Assembly (NCBI RefSeq): GCF_026625785.1
Contig: NZ_CP113063.1
Location: 4,960,001 to 5,024,000 of the forward strand
Direction of reading: 5' to 3'
From: Gordonia sp. SL306
GTDB taxonomy: Bacteria > Actinomycetota > Actinomycetes > Mycobacteriales > Mycobacteriaceae
DNA: 64,000 nucleotides
Positions 18,368 to 25,891 of this stretch are shown in pieces (within the stretch, counting starts at the first letter, position 1; each line of letters begins with the position of its first letter). The notes below the pieces were generated by a model. That model did no database searches. It was given only the letters and a program-made list of their open reading frames with translations, and was not told the origin of the DNA. The translations under genes and the position numbers were made by a program.

Positions 18368-19513
18368 TCAGAGCGAGACGATCGTGGCCGAGGCGGTGCC
18401 CGGCGCGCCGTAGACCTGGGCCAGCCCGACCCGGGGTGACCCGGGCACCTGTCGGTCGCCTGCTTCGCCGCGCAGCTGACGCACGAGTTCGTGCATCTGA
18501 CGGAGCCCGGACGCGCCGATCGGCTCGCCGTTGGCGATCAGCCCGCCGTCGGTGTTCACCGGGATCGAGCCCGTGATCTCGGTCGCGCCGTCGGCGAGCA
18601 GCTGCTCCTGCTCCCCGTCCTTGCACAGACCGGTCTCGGCCATGTGGATGATCTCGGCACCGGCGTCGGTGTCCTGCAACTGGGCGATGTCGACGTCCTC
18701 AGGCCCGATACCGGCCCGCTCGTAGGCCGCGCGTGCCGCGTAGACGGTCGGCGACACGTCCTCCTCGATCGGTGCGGAGGTGGCGTGCACCTCGTAGGCG
18801 CCGTAACGACGTGTACGGATCTCACTGGCACGCAAGAACACCGGTTTGTCGGTGAACTTGTGCGCGATGTCCCCGCGGCACATGATCACCGCCGCCGCGC
18901 CCTCGTCGGGCGAGCAGAACATGTACTGCGTCAGCGGGTAGTTGACCATCGCCGAATTCAGGATCTGGTCCGCGGGGATCGGGGTGCGTCGGAACGCGTT
19001 CGGATTCCGCTCGCCGTTGCGGAAGTTCTTGGCCGCGACCTCGGCGAGGGTGGCCTGCGAGATGTTGTGGTCGTGAATGTAGCGGTTGGCCTTCATCCCG
19101 AAGAACTTGGTGGTGAGGAACTGCCCGTTCTGCGCGTACCACTGGGGCAGAGCCAGCTTGGCCGGGTTGTCGGTGAACGCCCCGCGCGGGTGCTTGTCCA
19201 TGCCGACCGCGATCCCGATGTCATAGGTGCCGAGGCGGATGGTGTCGGCGGTCTGCTGGATGGCGCTGGCCGACGTGGCGCACGCGTTGAACACGTTGGT
19301 GAAGGTGATTCCGGTCAGTCCGACCAGGCGGGTGACGGCATCCGGATTCGAGATCTCGTAGCTTCCGCCGAAGCCGAATTGGATGTCTTTCCACTCGACA
19401 CCGGCATCGCCGAGCGCGAGCTGGATGGCCTCGGCGCCCATCTGCATGGCGGTCTTGTCGAAGCGACCGAAGGGATGGAGGCCGACGCCGATGATGGCTA
19501 CGTCGTTGGTCAT
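18368..19513 (-). CDS. thiolase-like lipid-transfer/acetyl-CoA acetyltransferase family protein
   Basis: A 381-residue thiolase-fold protein like the Ltp/SCP-x enzymes of steroid and acyl-CoA degradation in mycolata. The nucleophile position is retained (C78 in NVFNACATSASAIQ). The usual GHP-x-GA motif reads NGEPIGASG, with Glu for His, which departs from a standard degradative thiolase and resembles atypical Ltp proteins. It lies 17 bp downstream of the DUF35 gene in the same direction, and the two very likely form a complex, as thiolase-like Ltp2 does with its DUF35 partner in cholesterol side-chain breakdown. The reaction could be aldol cleavage or thiolysis; the substrate is unknown. Confidence 0.87.
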   Translation of the reverse strand: MTNDVAIIGVGLHPFGRFDKTAMQMGAEAIQLALGDAGVEWKDIQFGFGGSYEISNPDAVTRLVGLTGITFTNVFNACATSASAIQQTADTIRLGTYDIGIAVGMDKHPRGAFTDNPAKLALPQWYAQNGQFLTTKFFGMKANRYIHDHNISQATLAEVAAKNFRNGERNPNAFRRTPIPADQILNSAMVNYPLTQYMFCSPDEGAAAVIMCRGDIAHKFTDKPVFLRASEIRTRRYGAYEVHATSAPIEEDVSPTVYAARAAYERAGIGPEDVDIAQLQDTDAGAEIIHMAETGLCKDGEQEQLLADGATEITGSIPVNTDGGLIANGEPIGASGLRQMHELVRQLRGEAGDRQVPGSPRVGLAQVYGAPGTASATIVSL

Positions 19514-19530
19514 TGGGTTCCTCTCTGGGG

Positions 19531-19944
19531 TCAGGCCGGGGCGAAGGCGAAGGTGTAGATCTCGTCACCGTCGGCGTCGGTGGCGAGCGGGATCATCGTC
19601 AGTTCGACGGCCTGTCCGAACTGCAACTTGGCCGGGTCGTTCTCGGTGAGCCGGCCCTCCACGCGCACCACGTCGTCGAGCTGCACCAGACCGACGCCGA
19701 ACGGGACGAAGTCGTCGCCGGTGGCACCGATGTAGGGATCGCCGGGAGGAAATCCCTGGACGGTCCAGGCGACCAGGGTCCCGGTCCGGGGGAGAAGGAC
19801 ATCCGAGGTGTCACCCGAACTGCATTTGGGGCAGTTGTCCTGGGCGGGGAAGGTGGTGAACTCGCACACGGCGCACCTCGTGCCGATCAGCTGCGCGTCC
19901 TTGTCGGGCCAGGTGGAGATCTCTGGCGCCAGCGCCTTGGGCAT
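19531..19944 (-). CDS. DUF35 zinc-ribbon OB-fold partner of the thiolase
   Basis: A 137-residue protein with an N-terminal rubredoxin-like zinc ribbon (CAVC and CPKC; C24, C27, C38, C41 from this start) followed by an OB-fold: LVAWTVQGFPPGDPYIG, then VPFGVGLVQLDDVVRVEGRL. Such proteins pair with thiolase-like enzymes, bind acyl-CoA and help form the active assembly. The start ATG 19944 is chosen because GGAGGA lies 7 nt upstream; a further ATG at 19962 would place that SD inside the gene. A near-perfect 21-bp palindrome 63 bp upstream may be the operator of the two-gene unit. Confidence 0.88.
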   Translation of the reverse strand: MPKALAPEISTWPDKDAQLIGTRCAVCEFTTFPAQDNCPKCSSGDTSDVLLPRTGTLVAWTVQGFPPGDPYIGATGDDFVPFGVGLVQLDDVVRVEGRLTENDPAKLQFGQAVELTMIPLATDADGDEIYTFAFAPA

Positions 19945-20006
19945 GGTCTTTTCCTCCGGCATCGTCGGACAATGGATTCTTCGTGATCGTACTCGACGTT
20001 TCCGAA

Positions 20007-20027
20007 TATGAAAATGCCATTCTCATA
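20007..20027. promoter_or_regulatory. 21-bp palindrome, candidate operator for the DUF35-thiolase operon
   Basis: TATGAAAATGCCATTCTCATA is an inverted repeat with 9 of 10 half-site positions paired. On the minus strand a CATATT -10-like hexamer overlaps it, so a bound repressor (TetR type would fit) could block transcription. The regulator is not encoded nearby. Confidence 0.55.
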
Positions 20028-20063
20028 CGGTAGGCGCAGCGCAGCACCGGTACTGCGGCTGAC

Positions 20064-20095
20064 GGGAAAAAGAAGACCCCGGCCGTGGCCGGGGT
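20064..20095 (-). terminator. intrinsic terminator of tRNA-Leu
   Basis: A perfect 9-bp stem, ACCCCGGCC-GT-GGCCGGGGT (20076-20095), is followed on the minus strand by CTTCTTTTTCCC. This is a classic Rho-independent terminator about 35 bp beyond the tRNA 3' end. Confidence 0.85.
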
Positions 20096-20130
20096 GAATC
20101 GCGATGGGATGACCTGGATCATCCCGAAGG

Positions 20131-20219
20131 TGGTGTCCGAGGGGGGACTTGAACCCCCACGCCCGTTAATAGGGCACTAGCACCTCAAGCTAGCGCGTCT
20201 GCCATTCCGCCACTCGGAC
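20131..20219 (-). tRNA. tRNA-Leu, anticodon GAG
   Basis: The minus strand folds as a class II tRNA. The acceptor GTCCGAG pairs with CTCGGAC, followed by discriminator A and an encoded CCA. The anticodon stem CTAGC/GCTAG encloses the loop TTGAGGT, giving anticodon GAG (CUC/CUU codons). There is a long variable arm (GCCC...GGGC) and a T loop GTTCAAGTC. The 89 nt include CCA. It is followed by a strong terminator. Confidence 0.95.
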
Positions 20220-20286
20220 CTCTCTTAGCGCGGGCATAACCCTAACCGAGGTTGCCCGTCTATCCCAAATCCCGTAGGAGTGAGGG

Positions 20287-21633
20287 GTGACTTCCCAGCC
20301 TGTGGTCGATCGTGCGGTCGACGAAGTGGTCGACATCGTGAGCCGTCTCATCCGGTTCGACACGACGAACACCGGCGAGGCGGACACCACCAAAGGCGAA
20401 GAGGAATGCGCCAAATGGGTGGCGCAACTCCTCGAGGAAGTCGGGTACACCACCCAGTACGTCGAGTCCGGACGACCGGGCCGGGGCAACATCTTCGCTC
20501 GACTCCCGGGGCCGGTCGACTCCGACCGCGGGGCACTACTCGTGCACGGTCATCTCGACGTGGTCCCCGCGGAACCCGCGGACTGGAGCGTGCACCCCTT
20601 CTCCGGGACCGTCTCGGACGGATACATCTGGGGTCGCGGCGCGGTCGACATGAAGGACATGGTCGGCATGGCGCTGGCGCTCGCGCGTCAGTTCAAACGT
20701 GACGGCACCGTCCCGCCGCGGGAGATCGTCTTCGCCTTCCTCGCCGACGAGGAGGCGGGCGGCACCTGGGGCTCCCACTGGCTGGTCGAGAACCGGCCCG
20801 ACCTCTTCGAGGGGATCACCGAGGCGGTTGGCGAGGTCGGCGGATTCTCCCTCACCGTCGATCGGCCCGACGGTACGCAGCGGCGCCTCTATCTGGTCGA
20901 GACCGCCGAGAAGGGTCTGTCGTGGATGCGGCTGACGGCCGACGCCACGGCCGGACACGGCTCCTTCCTGCACTCCGACAACGCGGTCACCGAAGTCGCG
21001 GAAGCAGTTGCCCGCCTTGGCAGGCACACATTTCCGTTGGTCATGACCGAATCGGTGAGCCAGTTCCTGGCCACGGTCTCCGACGAGACCGGACTGGATC
21101 TGAGCCCCGACGCCCCCGACCTCGACACGACCTTGTTCAAGCTCGGCAATCTGGCCCGCATCATCGGCGCCACGCTGCGCGACACCGCGAACCCGACAAT
21201 GCTCAAGGCCGGCTACAAGGCCAACGTGATCCCGCAGAAGGCCGAGGCGGTTGTCGACTGCCGCGTGCTGCCCGGGCGTCAGGAGGCGTTCGAGAAGGAG
21301 GTCGACGATCTCATCGGCCCCACTGTGACCCGCGAGTGGATCACCCATCTCGATTCGTACGAGACGACCTTCGACGGCCATCTGGTCGATGCGATGAACG
21401 ACGCGATCCTCGCCCATGACCCACAGGGCATGACTGTCCCGTACATGCTCTCCGGCGGCACCGACGCGAAGGCGTTCGCCAAGCTCGGCATCCGCTGCTT
21501 CGGCTTCGCCCCACTGCAACTCCCGCGGGAGTTGGATTTCGCCGCACTGTTCCATGGTGTGGACGAGCGTGTACCCGTCGACGCGGTGGTGTTCGGGACC
21601 AAGGTGTTCGAGCACTTTCTGCTACACAGTTGA
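20287..21633 (+). CDS. M20/M25/M40-family metallopeptidase (Rv2141c-like)
   Basis: A 448-residue two-domain zinc hydrolase. LLVHGHLDVVPA supplies the first metal-binding His and Asp, WGRGAVDMKDMVG the bridging Asp, and FLADEEAGGTWGSHWL the catalytic Glu pair. A dimerisation lid domain occupies roughly residues 200-330. It probably acts on dipeptides or N-acylated amino acids (the dipeptidase/ArgE/DapE-like group); the substrate is not deducible. The GTG start at 20287 has AGGAG 5-6 nt upstream. It is syntenic with the mycobacterial Rv2141c position beside the PEBP protein and pyrD. Confidence 0.9.
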   Translation: MTSQPVVDRAVDEVVDIVSRLIRFDTTNTGEADTTKGEEECAKWVAQLLEEVGYTTQYVESGRPGRGNIFARLPGPVDSDRGALLVHGHLDVVPAEPADWSVHPFSGTVSDGYIWGRGAVDMKDMVGMALALARQFKRDGTVPPREIVFAFLADEEAGGTWGSHWLVENRPDLFEGITEAVGEVGGFSLTVDRPDGTQRRLYLVETAEKGLSWMRLTADATAGHGSFLHSDNAVTEVAEAVARLGRHTFPLVMTESVSQFLATVSDETGLDLSPDAPDLDTTLFKLGNLARIIGATLRDTANPTMLKAGYKANVIPQKAEAVVDCRVLPGRQEAFEKEVDDLIGPTVTREWITHLDSYETTFDGHLVDAMNDAILAHDPQGMTVPYMLSGGTDAKAFAKLGIRCFGFAPLQLPRELDFAALFHGVDERVPVDAVVFGTKVFEHFLLHS

Positions 21634-21692
21634 TGTACTGGAGTCCGTTGCGCGTTCGACCTGTTCCGCGCTGACCCGAGAAAGGTGTTCTG

Positions 21693-22235
21693 ATGTCGTT
21701 CAACCCGTACGACCCGCTACCGACACTGCCCGGTTTCACCCTGACGTCGGAAAGCATCGCCGACGGCGGTCCGCTGCGCAACGAGCAGGTGAGCGGGATC
21801 ATGGGGGCAGGCGGCGAAGATCTGTCGCCGCAACTGACATGGTCCGGATTCCCCTCGGAGACCAAGAGTTTCGCGGTCACCGTGTACGACCCCGACGCAC
21901 CGACAGCGTCGGGTTTCTGGCACTGGGCGGTCGCCGACATCCCGGTCTCGGCGACCACGCTGCCTGCGGGGGCCGGTGACGACACCGGCAGCGGGCTGCC
22001 TTCGGGTGCGGTGACGCTCGCCAACGACGCGGCACAGAAGCGGTTCATCGGCGCCGCCCCGCCGCCCGGCCACGGTCCTCACCGTTACTTCGTGGTGGTG
22101 CACGCCGTCGATGTCGAGTCGCTCGGTCTGCCCGACGGCGCGACCCCTGCGTACCTCGGCTTCAACCTGTTCTCGCATGCGATCGCGCGGGCCACCATCG
22201 TCGGCACCTACGAACAGGCCTCCGAGGACATCTGA
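21693..22235 (+). CDS. YbhB/YbcL-type PEBP (Raf-kinase-inhibitor-like) protein
   Basis: A 180-residue phosphatidylethanolamine-binding-protein fold. SPQLTWSGFPSETKSFAVTVYDPDAPT is the conserved D-P-D-x-P region, FWHWAVADIP and GPHRYFVVVHAVD complete the ligand pocket. It corresponds to the TB18.6 (Rv2140c) protein. No signal peptide is present, so it is cytoplasmic. The biological ligand is unknown; some relatives are proposed to affect signalling or lipid binding. An SD-like GAAAGG precedes the ATG. It converges on pyrD, and a 39-bp hairpin closes both. Confidence 0.9.
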   Translation: MSFNPYDPLPTLPGFTLTSESIADGGPLRNEQVSGIMGAGGEDLSPQLTWSGFPSETKSFAVTVYDPDAPTASGFWHWAVADIPVSATTLPAGAGDDTGSGLPSGAVTLANDAAQKRFIGAAPPPGHGPHRYFVVVHAVDVESLGLPDGATPAYLGFNLFSHAIARATIVGTYEQASEDI

Positions 22236-22263
22236 GTCGCCGACATCCTGAGTCGCCGACATC
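22232..22263. repeat. 16-bp tandem duplication after the PEBP stop
   Basis: CTGAGTCGCCGACATC occurs twice back to back (22232-22247 and 22248-22263). The first copy includes most of the PEBP stop codon. It looks like a replication-slippage duplication. Confidence 0.8.
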
Positions 22264-22301
22264 GTGGCCATGACACGCGACCACCGCGTGTCATGGCCAC
22301 G
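22263..22301. terminator. bidirectional hairpin between PEBP gene and pyrD
   Basis: Perfect 17-bp arms (22263-22279 and 22285-22301, CGTGGCCATGACACGCG and its complement) enclose a 5-nt loop. The right arm includes the last three codons and stop of pyrD. There is no T tract on either side, which is usual for actinobacterial terminators. It should halt transcripts from both convergent genes. Confidence 0.75.
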
Positions 22302-23397
22302 AATCTGCGCTGCCGACCGCGTCGGCCAGACTCGCGAAGCCGCCGGCGCGCACCCGTTCGGCGATGCCGTCGTGGATCTCCTTGACCCACAACGGCCCGC
22401 CGTAGATGAATCCGGTGTAGCCCTGCAGGAGATCGGCGCCGGCGAGGATGCGCTCCCAGGCCTGATCCGCCGTCTCGATACCGCCGACGCTGACGAGCGC
22501 GACCTGTCCGCCGACCCGTGCATGGAGTCGGCGCAGCACGGCCAGCGACCGGTCGGCGAGCGGGGCCCCGGACAGGCCGCCCGCACCGAGGGCGGCGACG
22601 TCGTCGGCAGGGGTCTGCAGACCGCTGCGCTCGATAGTCGTGTTGGTCGCCACGATCCCGGCGAGCCCGAGTTCGACGGCGAGGTCGGCCACGGCATCGA
22701 TGTCCGGGTCGGCGAGGTCGGGGGCGATCTTCACCAAGACCGGTACGGTGACCTCCTCCTGTACCGCCGTCAGGATCGGCCGCAACGAGTCGACCGCCTG
22801 GAGATCCCGGAGTCCCGGCGTGTTGGGCGAGCTCACGTTGACCACGACGAAGTCGGCGAGCGGGCCCAGTGCGCGCGCGCTGACCCGATAGTCGTCGACC
22901 GCGTCCTCGACCGGGACGACCTTCGTCTTGCCGATGTTGGCCCCGATCGGGACGCTCACCGGACCCGGTCGCAATGCGGCCAGATGCCGGGCGGCCTCGC
23001 CGGATCCGGGATTGTTGAACCCCATCCGGTTGACGAGCGCGCGGTCGGCGGGGAGGCGGAACAGTCGCGGGGTGGGGTTGCCGGGTTGCGCCTGTCCGGT
23101 GATGGTCCCGATCTCCGCATAGCCGAATCCGAACTGGCCCCAGGCGTTCACCGCCGAGGCACTCTTGTCGAATCCGGCCGCCAGCCCGAGAGGAGCGGGG
23201 AAGTCGACGCCGAACACGCGCTGACGTAGCACGGGATCGTGGGTGGCCAGGACCTGCGCGGCGAGCCCGCGCAGGATCGGGGCCCGACCGACGAGGCCGA
23301 TGGCGCGGAAGGCGATCGCGTGGATGCGCTCCGGGGAGAGCCGGAACATCAACCGCAACAGGATCGGGTAGATCGCGCCGTTGATCCGGTTCAGCAC
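22291..23397 (-). CDS. pyrD: dihydroorotate dehydrogenase (quinone), class 2
   Basis: A 368-residue FMN enzyme of the inner membrane that oxidises dihydroorotate to orotate with quinone in pyrimidine synthesis. The N-terminal helices (INGAIYPILLRLMFRLSPERIHAIAF) form the class 2 membrane/quinone tunnel. GLAAGFDKSASAVNAW binds FMN, and VVNVSSPNTPGLRDLQ holds the catalytic serine that marks class 2 (class 1 has Cys). IVATNTTIERSGL is the orotate/FMN segment. Its start overlaps the end of the DUF5703 gene by 7 bp, so it is co-transcribed with lppL-DUF5703 on the minus strand. Confidence 0.96.
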   Translation of the reverse strand: MLNRINGAIYPILLRLMFRLSPERIHAIAFRAIGLVGRAPILRGLAAQVLATHDPVLRQRVFGVDFPAPLGLAAGFDKSASAVNAWGQFGFGYAEIGTITGQAQPGNPTPRLFRLPADRALVNRMGFNNPGSGEAARHLAALRPGPVSVPIGANIGKTKVVPVEDAVDDYRVSARALGPLADFVVVNVSSPNTPGLRDLQAVDSLRPILTAVQEEVTVPVLVKIAPDLADPDIDAVADLAVELGLAGIVATNTTIERSGLQTPADDVAALGAGGLSGAPLADRSLAVLRRLHARVGGQVALVSVGGIETADQAWERILAGADLLQGYTGFIYGGPLWVKEIHDGIAERVRAGGFASLADAVGSADSWP

Positions 23398-23729
23398 GCG
23401 GTGGCACCTTCGTCGGGGTAGCCCGCATGGTCGAGGCCGGCATCAGAGCGACGGGGACCTGGCGGTTTCTTGCGGCGCAGCAATACTTTTCGCGTCCCGT
23501 CGGAGTAGAGCCGGACCCGCTTCAGCTCCCAGCCGCCGAACTCGGCCTCGATCGACAGCCGCAGCGCTGCGGTGATCCTGGTCACGTCGGGTGGCAGTGT
23601 CAACAGCACGCACTCGTGGGTATCCGAACTGACCTCCCAACCGCGAGGGTGGCGCGACCCGAACCGGGACGACGCGCGGCCGCGGCGGGGGGAGAGGCTG
23701 CCGGTGCTCTGGCTAGTCGACATGATCAC
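23391..23729 (-). CDS. DUF5703 family protein (Rv2137c-like)
   Basis: A 112-residue small protein with the DUF5703 core: WEVSSDTHECVLLTLPPDVTR, then AEFGGWELKRVRLYSDGTRKVLLRRK. The basic, beta-rich C-terminal part is well conserved in actinobacteria, and no function is known. The N-terminal ~30 residues are Ser/Arg-rich and probably disordered. GTG at 23729 overlaps the TGA of the upstream lipoprotein gene (GTGA), with ATG 23723 as alternative. Its stop overlaps the pyrD start. The three genes lppL, DUF5703 and pyrD form a tightly coupled minus-strand operon. Confidence 0.82.
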   Translation of the reverse strand: MIMSTSQSTGSLSPRRGRASSRFGSRHPRGWEVSSDTHECVLLTLPPDVTRITAALRLSIEAEFGGWELKRVRLYSDGTRKVLLRRKKPPGPRRSDAGLDHAGYPDEGATAC

Positions 23730-24838
23730 CGACCCGACGGACCGACGCCCGCGACGCCTGGCGGCCGGTAGGCGGGCGGAACGACCTGCAGGCCACCCCG
23801 GTCCGACAAGACGTACACGGTGCCGGACGTGTTGTCGACGGCGATGCTGTCCGGTTGGGCGACCGCCGGGAATCGTTGCTTCGCCACGGGTTCGCCACCG
23901 GACAGGTCATAGGCCACCACCTCGTTGTTCGCCGTCGTCGACACCCACATCAGGTTGTGGGTGTCGTCGTAGTCTACGGCGTATGGGCCCGCGGACACGG
24001 GATACCGGAATCGCATGACCAGCGGAGATCCGAAGAATCCGATGATCTCGTCGTCGCGCGTGTTGGCGACCAGCACACGCCCGTACCGGTCGACGGTGGA
24101 GTTGGTGGCCCCGTTGCCCGCCCGCAGCGCAGGGCCGAGGTCGCCGTCGGAGATGGTGACCGGGGTGACCGAGGACTGTGCACGATCGAGGACGACGACC
24201 TGTTCGTCGGAGAGGTCGGCACCCGATGGCGACACGGTGATGTCATCGACCCGAATGAACTTGTCGATGACCCGGACCGGCTGCAGATCGCGATCGAAGA
24301 CCAGCAGTCGACCGTCGGCGGTACCGAGCAGCACCTGTCCAGATGCGGTGCGTGCCACCGCGGTCGGGTCGGCGGCGGAGATCGGGGTGGTGGTCACCGC
24401 GCCGTCGGCGGCGATGCGTGCGATGACGTCCGAACCGACGCCTAGGAACGAACCATCGCCACCACCGACGATGCGGGTCAGGGGCGGTGTCGTCGATCGT
24501 TGCGGAACGTCGGAGATCCGGTCGGTGGCGTAACGCAGGACAGTGGTCCCGGCCGGATCGAGCACCGCGACGGTGCTGGAGTCGATCGCCAGTCCACGGC
24601 TGTGCGCGGGAGTCGGCACCACGGCACCTGCCGGCGCGGCGGCCGGGCCGGGCGGGGCCTGCTCGGCGGTCGCCGGTGTGACGGTCGGCACGTTCGGGGT
24701 GGACGAGGTGTCGCCGGAGGATCCGCACCCCGACACGACCACGACGGCAGCGATCGCGACGATCCCGGCGGCGATCGGCGCAGGCCTGCGCACCGCGGTG
24801 AACAGGTGGCTCGGGCGCGGTGATCTCGGCACGTGCAT
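23726..24838 (-). CDS. lppL: LppL-like lipoprotein with beta-propeller-type domain
   Basis: A 370-residue exported lipoprotein. It has basic N-terminal residues, a hydrophobic stretch (about 20-36) and the lipobox VVSGC with lipidated Cys at 38. A Ser/Thr/Pro/Ala linker follows, then repeated blade-like segments such as GQVLLGTADGRLLVFDRDLQ, GRVLVANTRDDEIIGF and GTVYVLSDRGGLQVV, suggesting an SMP-30/NHL-like propeller on the outer face of the membrane. The position next to pyrD matches mycobacterial Rv2138 (lppL). Ligand and role are unknown. ATG 24838 is chosen over a long upstream frame: the signal peptide starts there and CAAGAT lies 6 nt upstream. Confidence 0.85.
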   Translation of the reverse strand: MHVPRSPRPSHLFTAVRRPAPIAAGIVAIAAVVVVSGCGSSGDTSSTPNVPTVTPATAEQAPPGPAAAPAGAVVPTPAHSRGLAIDSSTVAVLDPAGTTVLRYATDRISDVPQRSTTPPLTRIVGGGDGSFLGVGSDVIARIAADGAVTTTPISAADPTAVARTASGQVLLGTADGRLLVFDRDLQPVRVIDKFIRVDDITVSPSGADLSDEQVVVLDRAQSSVTPVTISDGDLGPALRAGNGATNSTVDRYGRVLVANTRDDEIIGFFGSPLVMRFRYPVSAGPYAVDYDDTHNLMWVSTTANNEVVAYDLSGGEPVAKQRFPAVAQPDSIAVDNTSGTVYVLSDRGGLQVVPPAYRPPGVAGVGPSGR

Positions 24839-24935
24839 CTCACCATCTTGCGTCACGACGCCGATCCGGGACGCGCGGGGTCGCGGGATGACACGTGCCG
24901 GATCTGCGGCGGATGCCGGGAAACGCCGGTGTGGG

Positions 24936-24953
24936 CGATGCGGTGCCGCATCG
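24936..24953. promoter_or_regulatory. palindrome in the lppL/uppP divergent region
   Basis: CGATGCGGTGCCGCATCG is a perfect palindrome, flanked by GGAAAC (24919 region) and GTTTCC (24955 region), which extend it as a larger imperfect inverted repeat. It lies 24 bp before the uppP start and could be an operator or an RNA hairpin; no regulator is evident. Confidence 0.4.
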
Positions 24954-24977
24954 GGTTTCCACGTAGCATCAGCCGCC

Positions 24978-25820
24978 GTGACAGACACCATGACGTGGAT
25001 CCAGGCGATCGTGCTCGGCGCGCTGCAGGGTCTCACCGAGTTCCTGCCGATCTCGTCGTCGGGCCACCTGCGGATCGCATCCGAGATCATGTTCGGAGGG
25101 GATGCCGGCGCTTCCTTCACCGCGGTCACCCAGCTCGGGACCGAAGCGGCCGTGCTCGTCTACTTCGCGCGCGACATCGTGCGGATCGTGGCGGCATGGT
25201 TCCGCGGCCTGACGAATCAGGAGGAGCGTGGCCTCGACTACCGCATCGGCTGGTACGTGATCTTCGCGACCATCCCGATCGGTGTGCTGGGATTCCTGTT
25301 CAAGGACCAGATCCGGACCACCGGGCGCAACCTCTGGCTGGTCGCGACCGTGTTGATCGTGTTCGCAGGCGTCATCTGGCTCGCCGAGCGCTATGGGCGC
25401 AAGGAACGGTCGATGGAACAGTTGACGCTGCGCGACGGCGTCGTGATGGGACTGGCCCAGTGTCTTGCCTTGGTGCCCGGGGTCTCGCGATCGGGGGCGA
25501 CCGCCAGTGCCGGACTGTTCCTCGGGCTTGAGAGAGAAGCGGCATTTCGTTTCTCGTTCCTGCTCGCCATTCCCGCGGTGACCGCGTCGGGGTTGTTCAG
25601 CCTTCCCGACGCGTTCGACCCCAGCGGCGAGGGGATGGAGGCATCCGGACCGCAGCTGCTGGTCGCCACGCTCATCGCCTTCGTCATCGGTTATGCGTCG
25701 ATCGCCTGGCTGCTGCGCTTCGTCAGCGCCCATTCGATGAACTGGTTCGGCGCGTACCGCGTGATTCTCGGGCTCACCGTGATGGGCCTGCTCGCCGGGG
25801 GCGTGATCAGCGCCACGTGA
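24978..25820 (+). CDS. uppP: undecaprenyl-diphosphate phosphatase (UppP/BacA)
   Basis: A 280-residue polytopic membrane enzyme that dephosphorylates undecaprenyl (or decaprenyl) diphosphate, recycling the lipid carrier for cell-wall synthesis and conferring intrinsic bacitracin tolerance. The two inverted active-site motifs are present: QGLTEFLPISSSGHL near the N terminus and LVPGVSRSGATASAGLFLGL near residue 160. About eight helices are predicted. The start is GTG 24978, 8 nt after TAGCAT (leaderless pattern); ATG 24990 is four codons further. It corresponds to mycobacterial Rv2136c. Confidence 0.95.
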   Translation: MTDTMTWIQAIVLGALQGLTEFLPISSSGHLRIASEIMFGGDAGASFTAVTQLGTEAAVLVYFARDIVRIVAAWFRGLTNQEERGLDYRIGWYVIFATIPIGVLGFLFKDQIRTTGRNLWLVATVLIVFAGVIWLAERYGRKERSMEQLTLRDGVVMGLAQCLALVPGVSRSGATASAGLFLGLEREAAFRFSFLLAIPAVTASGLFSLPDAFDPSGEGMEASGPQLLVATLIAFVIGYASIAWLLRFVSAHSMNWFGAYRVILGLTVMGLLAGGVISAT

Positions 25821-25891
25821 CCCGACCCGGCATGACGTCGGCGGACCGTCGCGCCGCGATCCGTGTGGGCGGCTACGCCTATGGTTGAGAT

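Noticed and set aside
20007..20027. Zur (FurB) box for the DUF35-thiolase palindrome
   Set aside because: The half-sites GAAAATG/CATTCTC recall Zur boxes, but the spacing is two bases longer than the 7-1-7 Zur dyad and the genes are not zinc-uptake or paralogue genes.
24839..25129. 97-residue upstream extension of the LppL-like protein
   Set aside because: It would bury the signal peptide and lipobox inside the protein and overlap the uppP start on the other strand; ATG 24838 gives a normal lipoprotein.
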